Shown one piece after another: positions 17,493 through 25,429 of a stretch of 64,000 bases of DNA. A program made the position numbers and the translations under genes. Every line of letters begins with the position of its first letter. The first letter of the stretch is position 1. The DNA comes from JAATFS01 sp037145635 (lineage in GTDB: Bacteria; Pseudomonadota; Gammaproteobacteria; Xanthomonadales; Xanthomonadaceae). The stretch lies in NCBI GenBank assembly GCA_037145635.1, contig JBBCXB010000009.1:1-64000 (forward strand), written 5' to 3'. The notes beneath the pieces were generated by a model. That model was given only the letters and a program-made list of their open reading frames with translations. It searched no databases and was not told the origin of the DNA.

Positions 17493-18149
17493 CTACATTC
17501 CGTTCGAGAAGACGTCCAGGGCTTCCGACGCGATCCAGCCCTGCGCGCAGCTATCGGTGTAATGCCCAGGTGCCGTTACTTCGCAGATGGGCTTGCCGGT
17601 GCCGGCCTGAAGCTGGATGGGGCGGTCGCCATAGCGCTGGCAGAGGGCGTTGCCCTTGCATTGGCTGACGGTGCTGGAAGGGATGGCGACTACATAATAG
17701 TACGACGGGTTCTGTCCGGCTCTGGCGATTGCACGAACACAGACCAGTTGGCCCTCGCTGAGCTTGGCCGTCGTGGTGGCTTTGCTTCCGGTGGCGGGTG
17801 CCTCGCTCAACAGCGCGGCACCCTGCGCCTGGGCAACGCCGGCGAAGAACCCCTCGGCTCCGCAGTCGGGGGAAAGATCCACATCGTAGTAGTCCCCGCT
17901 GGCCAGGTCGCCGGCCGTGCAGCGTTCTTCGGCCTGTGCGCCTTGGCAGGAAATCCGGGATCTCGAGATCAGATCCTTGCGGCTGTCGGCGGCGGAAGGC
18001 GCCGCCTGGGCAGACGTCGCTGGGGCGGAGGGCGCCGACGGAGCCGGGGCCGCCGCAGTGGCTGCAGGCTCGCTGGCGTTGCACGCGCTCAAGGCAAAGA
18101 AAAGGACAGAGATCGGCAGGCGACTGAATGCGGAGCGGCTTGTTCTCAT
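17493..18149 (-). CDS. Putative lipoprotein, candidate immunity protein for the adjacent effector
   Basis: 218 residues starting at ATG 18149, with a lipobox LSAC giving acylated C23 and an alanine/proline/serine linker to about residue 60. The globular part has seven or more cysteines and SH3b-like features (GQLVCVRAIA, YYVVAIPSS, CAQGWIASEALDVF). It ends 51 bp upstream of the effector on the same strand, which is where X-T4SS immunity genes usually sit. A periplasmic lipoprotein is the right place to block a peptidoglycan hydrolase. I do not recognise the exact family, and the immunity role is inferred from position and localisation. Confidence 0.65.
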   Translation of the reverse strand: MRTSRSAFSRLPISVLFFALSACNASEPAATAAAPAPSAPSAPATSAQAAPSAADSRKDLISRSRISCQGAQAEERCTAGDLASGDYYDVDLSPDCGAEGFFAGVAQAQGAALLSEAPATGSKATTTAKLSEGQLVCVRAIARAGQNPSYYYVVAIPSSTVSQCKGNALCQRYGDRPIQLQAGTGKPICEVTAPGHYTDSCAQGWIASEALDVFSNGM

Positions 18150-18254
18150 GGGTTGTCCAGTGAAAGAAAAATGGAGCATTGCACGGGGTGGGTTAAGGCG
18201 GCTGAGCTTCGTGCCGGATCGCGGCTATTAAGTGGGCGAAGACCGAAACACCTA

Positions 18255-18475
18255 TGGATCCTCCGGCCACCGGCCCCAGCTGCCAACCGGGGGCTTGCGA
18301 AATAATACGATTCCCGATCGCGGGTGTCCGGCGTTTTTACGACGGCCTCCATGTTGTCACTGGCTATCTGGTGAGCCCTTGCGTACGGCCTTGGCGAGAC
18401 AGCGATGCAGGATCCGGCATGATCGTGCAGGCCTCGTTTCAAATAAGCCCTCGGGGTGATGCGATCAGGCATGGT
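18255..18475 (-). pseudogene. Frame-shifted remnant of a paralogue of the gene at 19252-19803
   Basis: Three reading frames carry consecutive pieces of the intact neighbour (residues about 113-175 of 183): DRITPRAYLKR matches RQVTERIALRD, MPDPASL matches MPDPAAL, KTPDTRDRESYYFA matches RTPDTDDQQAYYFE, and PGWQL matches PCWTL. The order and approximate spacing are kept but at least three frame changes are needed. The region is AT-richer than its surroundings. It looks like a decayed duplicate of an immunity-type gene lying between the two surviving lipoproteins. Confidence 0.6.
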
Positions 18476-18528
18476 TTGGGCCGACATGCGCTTTTTTCGT
18501 TCAGGAGTCTTCCGTAGTGCCCAGTGGA

Positions 18529-19200
18529 CTACGGCCTGGCCAGTTTGACGGGGTCGAAGTCCTCGAACGTAATGTGCCCAAAGTCCTTGTCCGTCAGTTC
18601 GAGCTTCCTTAGCTGATCGGACTCGGTGTCGGTGACCTCGCGCATCACCTTGTCCAACACCCAGGTGCCTTCGTCAGGCCTGTAGCGGAAGCTGTAGTCA
18701 TCGGCCCAGCGTTCACGCGAGCCCGCCGATATCGAGAGCGTGAAGCCTCCCGTCTCGATGCGCGAGTACGCATAGGGGTCGCCTGCCAGGCCGCCGCAAC
18801 GCGCACAGGCGACGATGCGTCGATTCTCGGCGACCCGGGTCAGCAGACCTGCGGCATCCTGTTTCAATAGCAATACCGTACGCGGCTCGCCTTCGCCCAG
18901 CTTCTCCTCTTCGGCGGAAGGCGGTGAGGCCACCACCAAGGCATCCGAGCGTCCTGCTCCGGTGAGATCACCGCGCACTTTCTCCAGAGCCTTCCAACCG
19001 GTGGGAATGAAAGAGTCGGGGTTCGGCATGGCGGCGGCGCTTCGCGCAGGCTCGGAAGAGGCGGTTACGTCCTTTTGAGCGGACGGTAAATCTCCCGCCC
19101 GCTCCACGGCAGCCGCAGCCGATGCCGGATCGGTGTTTGGGCTGGCACAGGCCGCCAGTGACAGGGTCAACACGGCACCAAGTGATTTGGATGGATGCAA
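18529..19200 (-). CDS. Putative periplasmic lipoprotein, possible immunity protein
   Basis: 223 residues starting at TTG 19200, supported by a strong AGGAGG five to six bases upstream. The signal peptide ends in the lipobox LAAC, placing the lipid on C18. The domain contains GWKALEKVRGDLTGAGRSDA, VACARCGGLAGDPYAY and GSRERWADDYSFRY, a pattern I associate with a family of periplasmic proteins common in Xanthomonadaceae and other proteobacteria. It shares strand and spacing with the other exported proteins upstream of the effector. Its role in immunity is inferred only from location. Confidence 0.65.
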   Translation of the reverse strand: MHPSKSLGAVLTLSLAACASPNTDPASAAAAVERAGDLPSAQKDVTASSEPARSAAAMPNPDSFIPTGWKALEKVRGDLTGAGRSDALVVASPPSAEEEKLGEGEPRTVLLLKQDAAGLLTRVAENRRIVACARCGGLAGDPYAYSRIETGGFTLSISAGSRERWADDYSFRYRPDEGTWVLDKVMREVTDTESDQLRKLELTDKDFGHITFEDFDPVKLARP

Positions 19201-19251
19201 TGTCTCCTCCTGGAGCGGGAACGGAATGGAGGGGGAAGGGAAGGCGCAGGG

Positions 19252-19803
19252 CTAGAGCGATTGGTCGTACATTTTGACCAGCGTCCAGCACGGGCGACGC
19301 TCGAAGTAGTACGCCTGCTGGTCATCAGTGTCTGGCGTGCGGATCAGCACCCTCACGCTGCCGTCGGCTTCTTCGGAAATCTGCATTTCGCGTTTTCCGC
19401 CGAGTGCTGCGGGGTCCGGCATCACCGGCCATTTCACGTCGCGCAGTGCGATCCTTTCCGTCACCTGGCGTGGCTCGGGTTGAGCGTCGGGATCGTTGTA
19501 TTGGCTGAGCAGAGGGTCGGCGACCGACCTTTCCTGCACGGCGATTTCATGCCCGAAACGGCGCAGGAACGCATCGAAGTCGGCGTCAGGGCACCGCAAC
19601 TGCGCGTCCGGGATCAGGCGCTGCAGGGCGGCGGCCTGCGGCTTCGATGGCGCGGCGTGAGGGGTGGTACCGGAGTCGCCGGCCGTCGGTTCGGCGGGAG
19701 ACCGGGGTGCAGCGGTGGCCTGCATGATGCCGGTCGCGGCCAGGACCGCGAGCCAGCGGCCGCCGGTCTGCAGCGAACGTGACAGGCCAGTGGAGAATGA
19801 CAT
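19252..19803 (-). CDS. Exported protein of unknown family, intact member of a duplicated pair
   Basis: 183 residues from ATG 19803, which has AAGGAG seven bases upstream; the longer frame to 19857 lacks this. The signal peptide ends near ATAAP (residues 29-33). The mature part holds CPDADFDAFLRRFGHEIAVQ, MPDPAAL and a C-terminal RTPDTDDQQAYYFERRPCW. The same sequence features recur, frame-shifted, at 18255-18475, so a second copy once existed. As the most distal gene of the putative immunity set it may protect against another effector; no function can be assigned from sequence. Confidence 0.7.
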   Translation of the reverse strand: MSFSTGLSRSLQTGGRWLAVLAATGIMQATAAPRSPAEPTAGDSGTTPHAAPSKPQAAALQRLIPDAQLRCPDADFDAFLRRFGHEIAVQERSVADPLLSQYNDPDAQPEPRQVTERIALRDVKWPVMPDPAALGGKREMQISEEADGSVRVLIRTPDTDDQQAYYFERRPCWTLVKMYDQSL

Positions 19804-19905
19804 CGTCGCTCCTTGCGAAACGGCCGGCCGCCCGGTGGAGGAAACACGCCTCGACACGCCGCGGGGGCAGGCGACGCGGCCGGCCGCCGCGCCGTCCCCA
19901 TGACC

Positions 19906-20832
19906 TCAGTCGACCGAGATCCCCGCCAGCCGCTGCAGCGCCTCGGCGTACTTGGCGCGGGTACGCGCGATCACCTCCGGCGGCAGCGCCGGGCCGGGGG
20001 CGGTCTTGTCCCAGTCCAGCGTCTCCAGGTAGTCGCGCACGAACTGCTTGTCGTAGCTCGGCGGGCTGGTGCCGACCTCGTACTCGTCCGCCGGCCAGTA
20101 GCGCGAGGAGTCGGGCGTCAGCATCTCGTCCATGATGTAGAGGCGGCCATCGACGTCGGTGCCGAACTCGAACTTGGTGTCGGCCAGCAGGATGCCGTGC
20201 GCGGCCGCGTAGTCGGCGGCGAAGGCGTAGATGCGCAGGGTGGCGTCGCGCACACGCTCGGCCAGTTCGGCGCCGACGGTCTTGACCATCGCGTCGAAGT
20301 CGATGTTCTCGTCGTGGTCGCCCACCGCGGCCTTGGTGGACGGGGTGAAGATCGGCTCGGGCAGCTTCTCGGCCTGGCGCAGGCCGTTGGGCAGCTCGAT
20401 CCCGCTGACCTTGCCGGTGCGCTGGTAGTCCTTCCAGCCGCTACCGATCAGGTAGCCGCGTGCGATCGCCTCCACCGGGACCGGCTTGAGCTTGCGCGTG
20501 ACCACTGCGCGCCGCGCGTACAGCGCCGGGTCCACGCCGTCGGGCAGCACCTGTTCCACCGCGATGCCGGTCAGGTGGTTGGGCATCAGGTGCTCGGTCT
20601 TGCCGAACCAGAAGTTGGAGACCTGGCACAGCATCTCGCCCTTGCCCGGGATCGGGTCGGGCAGCACCACGTCGAAGGCCGACAGGCGGTCGGTGGCGAC
20701 CATCAGCAGGTAGTCGCCGGGGGGCGCGTCGGCCGGCAGGCGCTCGCGCGGGATGTCGAAGACGTCGCGGACCTTGCCACGGTGGCGCAACGGCAGGCCG
20801 GGTAGATCGGATTGCAACAGCGTGGTCGACAC
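19906..20832 (-). CDS. purC: Phosphoribosylaminoimidazole-succinocarboxamide synthase
   Basis: SAICAR synthetase of purine biosynthesis, ligating aspartate to CAIR. It is 308 residues, the longer form found in Xanthomonadaceae and yeast rather than the 237-residue E. coli form. Motifs: RHRGKVRDVFD at the N-terminus, DRLSAFDVVLPDPIPGKG, and ADTKFEFGTD then DEMLTPDSSRYW. The start is GTG 20832, with TAGGAG six bases upstream. It is not linked to purD or purH, which lie 36 kb away in this window. Confidence 0.96.
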   Translation of the reverse strand: MSTTLLQSDLPGLPLRHRGKVRDVFDIPRERLPADAPPGDYLLMVATDRLSAFDVVLPDPIPGKGEMLCQVSNFWFGKTEHLMPNHLTGIAVEQVLPDGVDPALYARRAVVTRKLKPVPVEAIARGYLIGSGWKDYQRTGKVSGIELPNGLRQAEKLPEPIFTPSTKAAVGDHDENIDFDAMVKTVGAELAERVRDATLRIYAFAADYAAAHGILLADTKFEFGTDVDGRLYIMDEMLTPDSSRYWPADEYEVGTSPPSYDKQFVRDYLETLDWDKTAPGPALPPEVIARTRAKYAEALQRLAGISVD

Positions 20833-21041
20833 AGGCGCTCCTAGGACTTCGCAATGGCGACTGTCCCCGGGACCCGGCGGGCCCGCGGCTGGACAGCGGG
20901 TCGCGTAGTGTACGGCGCTTCGCGGCCCGGCGCGCAGGGTTTCCGCGGGGGCGCGGTCCGGGCCGGCGGAGCCTGTGTTCACGGGCCGGGGACCCGTGCC
21001 TTCGGGTAAAATGGACGGCCCTGCCTCCTGGCCTCCCCCAC

Positions 21042-21374
21042 ATGCGCTGGTACGGAAAACTGCTGGGCTTCCTCGCCGGCGCGCTGCTGTTCCGGCCCAA
21101 TCCGCTGTTCGGGGCGGCGGTGGGCCTGTTGATCGGCCATGCCTTCGACCGCGACTGGTTCAAGCTCAACCACGACAACCCGTATCGCGAGCTGGGCCTG
21201 ACCGCCGATGCCACCAATGCCGAGATCGACCTGGCCTACCGGCGGCTGATGTCGCAGTACCACCCCGACAAGGTCGCCGGTGCCGCGCCCGAGCTGCGCC
21301 AGCAGGCCGAGCGCAAGGCCAGCCAGATCAACGCCGCCTACGACCGCATCCAGCGGCTGCGGCGCAAGCCCTAG
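21042..21374 (+). CDS. Small membrane-anchored DnaJ-domain protein
   Basis: 110 residues. An N-terminal hydrophobic segment (about 5-32) anchors it to the membrane, followed by a J-domain at 46-105 with the HPD motif at residues 74-76 (SQYHPDK). The layout resembles DjlA without the TerB region. It should stimulate DnaK ATPase activity near the inner membrane; the client is unknown. It is followed 31 bp later by rpe. Confidence 0.88.
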   Translation: MRWYGKLLGFLAGALLFRPNPLFGAAVGLLIGHAFDRDWFKLNHDNPYRELGLTADATNAEIDLAYRRLMSQYHPDKVAGAAPELRQQAERKASQINAAYDRIQRLRRKP

Positions 21375-21405
21375 CCGCGTACCGCCGCTCCCACCGAGAT
21401 CCGCC

Positions 21406-22089
21406 ATGTCCGACTGCCTCATCGCCCCCTCCATCCTGTCCGCCGACTTCGCCCGCCTGGGCGAGGAAGTGGACAACGTCCTGAAGGCCGGCGCCGACTG
21501 GGTGCACTTCGACGTGATGGACAACCACTACGTGCCCAACCTGACCATCGGCCCGATGGTGTGCCAGGCACTGCGCAAGCACGGCGTCACTGCGCCGATC
21601 GACGTGCACCTGATGGTCGAGCCGGTGGACCGCCTGGTGCCCGACTTCGCCGAGGCCGGGGCCAGCGTGATCAGCTTCCACCCCGAGGCCAGCCGCCACG
21701 TCCACCGCACCGTGCAGCTGATCAAGTCGCACGGCTGCCAGGCCGGGCTGGTGCTCAACCCGGCCACCCCGGTGGACATCCTCGACTGGGTGCTGCCGGA
21801 CCTGGACCTGGTCCTGGTGATGTCGGTCAACCCGGGTTTCGGCGGGCAGGCGTTCATCCCCTCGGCGCTGGACAAGTTGCGCGCGGTCCGGCAGCGGATC
21901 GACGCGCTCGGCAAGCCGATCCGGCTGGAGATCGACGGCGGGGTCAAGGCCGACAACATCGGCGCGATCGCCGCGGCCGGCGCCGACACCTTCGTCGCCG
22001 GCTCGGCGATCTTCAATGCGCCCGGCGGCACGCGCGAGAGCTACGCCGAGGTCATCGGGCGCATGCGCGCGGCCGTGGCGGCGCGATGA
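21406..22089 (+). CDS. rpe: Ribulose-phosphate 3-epimerase
   Basis: Interconverts ribulose 5-phosphate and xylulose 5-phosphate in the pentose phosphate pathway. 227 residues, TIM barrel. Metal-binding H34 and D36 lie in WVHFDVMDNHYVPN, then DVHLMVEP, SVNPGFGGQAFIP and the phosphate-binding IDGGVK. Its stop overlaps the next gene's ATG by four bases. Placement ahead of trpE within 2 kb is common in gammaproteobacteria. Confidence 0.97.
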   Translation: MSDCLIAPSILSADFARLGEEVDNVLKAGADWVHFDVMDNHYVPNLTIGPMVCQALRKHGVTAPIDVHLMVEPVDRLVPDFAEAGASVISFHPEASRHVHRTVQLIKSHGCQAGLVLNPATPVDILDWVLPDLDLVLVMSVNPGFGGQAFIPSALDKLRAVRQRIDALGKPIRLEIDGGVKADNIGAIAAAGADTFVAGSAIFNAPGGTRESYAEVIGRMRAAVAAR

Positions 22090-22580
22090 GCGCCACCGGC
22101 GCGCTGCGGATCCGCCCGGCCACCGCGGACGATGCGCCGCTGCTGCACGAACTGGTGACCGCGCTGGCGGTCTACGAGCGCGAGCCCGACGCAGTGAAGG
22201 TCGGCCCCGAGGAGCTGCGTGCCAGCCTGTTCGCGCCCGGGGCCACCGCGCATGCGCTGGTCTGCGAGCAGGACGGCGCGGCGGTCGGCTTCGCCGTCTA
22301 CTTCTTCAATTATTCGACCTGGCTGGGCCGCAACGGCCTGTACCTGGAGGACCTGTTCGTGCGCCCGGAGGCGCGCGGGCAGGGTGCCGGGCTGGCGCTG
22401 CTGCGGCACCTGGCGCAGCTGGCGGTCGAGCAGCGCTGCGGCCGCTTCGAGTGGTCGGTGCTGGACTGGAACCAGCCGGCGATCGACTTCTACCGCGCCG
22501 TGGGCGCGCGGCCGATGGACGCGTGGACCATCTACCGGCTCGACGGCGAGGCGCTGCAGGCGTTCGCGGCCGGGGCCTGA
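22086..22580 (+). CDS. GNAT-family N-acetyltransferase
   Basis: 164 residues. The acetyl-CoA loop is VRPEARGQGAGLALLRHLA (motif A) and the C-terminal WNQPAIDFYRAVGARPM is motif B. The pattern NYSTWLGRNGLYLEDLFV resembles spermidine/diamine acetyltransferase-like proteins. The substrate is unknown. It overlaps rpe by four bases (ATGA), indicating an operon. Confidence 0.88.
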   Translation: MSATGALRIRPATADDAPLLHELVTALAVYEREPDAVKVGPEELRASLFAPGATAHALVCEQDGAAVGFAVYFFNYSTWLGRNGLYLEDLFVRPEARGQGAGLALLRHLAQLAVEQRCGRFEWSVLDWNQPAIDFYRAVGARPMDAWTIYRLDGEALQAFAAGA

Positions 22581-22845
22581 GGCCGCCGGGCCTGGGGCGG
22601 CGAGCGTCCCCATATAGAAGAAGAGCCGCCCCGGCGTCGAGGCGGCCCTTCGGAAGATTGGAGGCTGATCCTGCCTCCGCCCGTCGTCCCTGCTATGGCC
22701 TTCCATGCTCCGCGCGAACGGTGACACCGGCATGACCGCCAGCGGTCGCTTTCGCGACAGGCGTGGCCGGCCGGTGGCATCGCGCATTCACGATCCTGCC
22801 ATCGGCCCGCTGCTAGCCTGCCGGTTCCCCACACTGGCGCCCTGC

Positions 22846-23778
22846 ATGACTTCCCCCCGATGGCGATTGATCCTCAATGGCAAGTCGGCGGGGGACGAAG
22901 GGCTGCGTGAAGCGGTGGCCGCGCTGCGTGACCGCGGCGTCGCGTTGGACGTGCGCGTCACCTGGGAGGAGGGCGACGCCGAGCGCTACGTGGCCGAGGC
23001 CGTCGTCGACGGCGTGGACACGGTCATCGCCGGCGGGGGCGACGGCACCCTGAGCGAGGTGGCGACCACGCTGGCGCACCGCGAGGAGACCGCCGAGGCG
23101 CTGCCGGCGCTGGGCCTGGTGCCGCTGGGCACCGCCAACGACTTCGCCACCGCCGCCGGCATCCCCGAATCGCCGCTGGACGCGCTGGCGCTGATCGCCG
23201 CCAGCCGCGCGGTGCCGATCGACCTGCTGCGCATCGAGGCCGAGCACGGCCCGCACTGGTGCGCCAACGTCGCCAGCGGCGGCTTCGGCACCCAGGTGAC
23301 CGTGGAGACCGACGAGGGCCTCAAGCGCATGCTGGGCGGCCTGGCCTACCTGATCACCGGCATGTCGCGGCTGGGCCGGATCGACCCGATCCGCGTGCGC
23401 GTGGCCGGCCCGGACTTCGACTGGGAGGGCGAGTTCATCGCGCTCGGCCTGGGCAACGGCCGCCAGGCCGGCGGCGGCCAGGCCCTGTGCCCGGACGCGC
23501 AGGTGGACGACGGCCTGCTCGATCTCACCCTGGTCCCGGCACTCACCGGCGAGGTCGCCGCCACGCTGGGCACCCTGGTCACCGGCGGCAAGCAGGCCGC
23601 GCTGGACCGGGTCGCGGTGCGTGCGCGGCTGCCCTGGCTGGAGATCGAGGCCGAGGCGCCGCTGACGCTCAACCTCGACGGCGAACCGGAGACCTCGCGC
23701 CACTTCCGCGTCGACTGCGTGCCGGCGCGCCTGCGCATGCACCTGCCGCCGGACTCGCCGCTGCTGTCGCGCAACTGA
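22846..23778 (+). CDS. yegS: Diacylglycerol/lipid kinase of the YegS family
   Basis: 310 residues. The DAGK catalytic signature GGGDGTLSEVATTL is at 63-76 and PLGTANDFATAAGIP at about 93-107, both as in YegS. The chosen start ATG 22846 gives the typical N-terminus RLILNGKSAGDE. YegS phosphorylates membrane glycerolipids in vitro. It stands alone with 265 bp of unremarkable upstream sequence. Confidence 0.93.
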   Translation: MTSPRWRLILNGKSAGDEGLREAVAALRDRGVALDVRVTWEEGDAERYVAEAVVDGVDTVIAGGGDGTLSEVATTLAHREETAEALPALGLVPLGTANDFATAAGIPESPLDALALIAASRAVPIDLLRIEAEHGPHWCANVASGGFGTQVTVETDEGLKRMLGGLAYLITGMSRLGRIDPIRVRVAGPDFDWEGEFIALGLGNGRQAGGGQALCPDAQVDDGLLDLTLVPALTGEVAATLGTLVTGGKQAALDRVAVRARLPWLEIEAEAPLTLNLDGEPETSRHFRVDCVPARLRMHLPPDSPLLSRN

Positions 23779-23784
23779 GCGCCC

Positions 23785-23804
23785 GCGCGGCGGGACCGCC
23801 GCGC
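23785..23804 (+). terminator. Possible GC hairpin terminator after yegS
   Basis: GCGCGGCGG and CCGCCGCGC are separated by two bases, forming a compact hairpin seven bases after the yegS stop. The downstream tract (cagggtttcccc) is only weakly T-rich, so termination is uncertain. Confidence 0.3.
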
Positions 23805-23950
23805 CAGGGTTTCCCCGCGCCGGCCAGTACGGTACAGTCCGCGGGTGTCCATTCTGACGACTTCGCAGACCCTTTCTTCCGCTCGCCGTTGCTGGCGATG
23901 GTGGCCCGTTGCCGTCGTCCGCCCCGCCATCGCGTCCCGGAAGGAAAGTC

Positions 23951-25429
23951 GTGTTGATCACCGCAGAGCAGTTCCAACGTCAGGCCGCTGAAGGCCATAG
24001 CCGCATCCCCGTCGTCCGCGAAGTGCTGTCCGACCTGGACACGCCGCTCTCGGTCTACCTGAAGCTCGCCGACGGCCCCTATACCTACCTGTTCGAATCG
24101 GTCGAGGGCGGCGAGCGCTTCGGGCGGCATTCGATCATCGGCCTGCCGGCGCGTCGGGTCTACAGCTTCCGCGGCCACACCCTGGAAGTGTCCGAGCACG
24201 GCGAGGTGGTCGAGACCCGCGAGGTCGCCGATCCGCTGGCCGAGGTCGAGGCACTGCGCGCCGAGCACTCGGTGCCGAGCTTCGACGGCCTGCCCGGCTT
24301 CACCGGCGGCCTGGTCGGCTGGTTCGGCTTCGAGTGCATCCAGTACATCGAGCCGCGCCTGGGCGGCGGCGACAAGCCGGACGAGCTGGGCACCCCCGAC
24401 ATCCTGCTGATGCTGTCCGAAGAGCTGGCGGTGTTCGACAACCTCAAGGGCCGGCTGTACCTGATCGTGCATGCCGACCCGCGCCAGCCGCAGGCGTTCG
24501 CGCGGGCCAACCGGCGTCTGGACGAGCTGGCGCACCGGCTGCGCCAGGGCGGGGCCGGCTACCCGCAGACGCAGGTGTCCGACGCCATCGACGAAAGCGA
24601 CTTCCGCTCCTCGTTCACCCGCGAGGAATACCACGCGGTGGTGCGCAAGGCGCAGGAGTACGTGCGGGCCGGCGACATCTTCCAGGTGGTGCCGTCGCAG
24701 CGCCTGCGCGTGCCGTTCCGCGCGCGCCCGGTGGACGTGTACCGCGCGCTGCGCGCGCTCAATCCGTCGCCGTACATGTACTTCCTCGATGTCGGCGGCA
24801 CCCAGGTGGTGGGGTCCTCGCCGGAGATCCTGGCGCGGCTGCGCGACGGCGTCGTCACCGTGCGCCCGATCGCCGGTACCCGCCCGCGCGGTGCCACGCC
24901 CGAGCAGGACCAGGCGCTGGAGGCCGAGCTGCTGGCCGACCCGAAGGAGCGCGCCGAGCACGTGATGTTGATCGACCTCGGCCGCAACGACGTCGGCCGC
25001 GTCGCCGAGCCGGGCACGGTGCAGGTGGGTGAGCAGTTCGTGATCGAGCGCTACAGCCACGTCATGCACATCGTCAGCGAGGTCACCGGCACGCTGAAGC
25101 AGGGATTGAGCTACAGCGACGTGCTGCGGGCGACCTTCCCGGCTGGCACCGTCAGCGGCGCGCCCAAGATCCGCGCGCTGGAGATCATCCGCGAGCTGGA
25201 GCCGGTCAAGCGCAACGTCTATTCCGGCGCGGTCGGCTACATCGGCTGGCATGGCGACGCCGACACCGCGATCGCGATCCGCACCGCGGTGATCCAGGAC
25301 GGCTACCTGTACGTGCAGGCCGGCGGCGGCGTGGTCTACGACTCCGACCCGGACCTGGAATGGCAGGAGACGATGAACAAGGGCCGCGCGCTGTTCCGCG
25401 CGGTGGCGCAGGCCGCCAAGGGGCTGTGA
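23951..25429 (+). CDS. trpE: Anthranilate synthase component I
   Basis: Converts chorismate to anthranilate using ammonia from TrpG. 492 residues from GTG 23951, preceded by AAGGAAAG; TTG 23954 is an equally close alternative. Family motifs: LKLADGPYTYLFESVEGGE at the N-terminus (tryptophan-feedback region), YVRAGDIFQVVPSQR, NPSPYMYFLD, PIAGTRPRG, LIDLGRNDVGRVAEPG, and the C-terminal FPAGTVSGAPKIRALEII. Its stop shares a base with the next gene's ATG. A tryptophan-codon cluster lies about 50 bp upstream in another frame (see findings). Confidence 0.97.
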   Translation: MLITAEQFQRQAAEGHSRIPVVREVLSDLDTPLSVYLKLADGPYTYLFESVEGGERFGRHSIIGLPARRVYSFRGHTLEVSEHGEVVETREVADPLAEVEALRAEHSVPSFDGLPGFTGGLVGWFGFECIQYIEPRLGGGDKPDELGTPDILLMLSEELAVFDNLKGRLYLIVHADPRQPQAFARANRRLDELAHRLRQGGAGYPQTQVSDAIDESDFRSSFTREEYHAVVRKAQEYVRAGDIFQVVPSQRLRVPFRARPVDVYRALRALNPSPYMYFLDVGGTQVVGSSPEILARLRDGVVTVRPIAGTRPRGATPEQDQALEAELLADPKERAEHVMLIDLGRNDVGRVAEPGTVQVGEQFVIERYSHVMHIVSEVTGTLKQGLSYSDVLRATFPAGTVSGAPKIRALEIIRELEPVKRNVYSGAVGYIGWHGDADTAIAIRTAVIQDGYLYVQAGGGVVYDSDPDLEWQETMNKGRALFRAVAQAAKGL

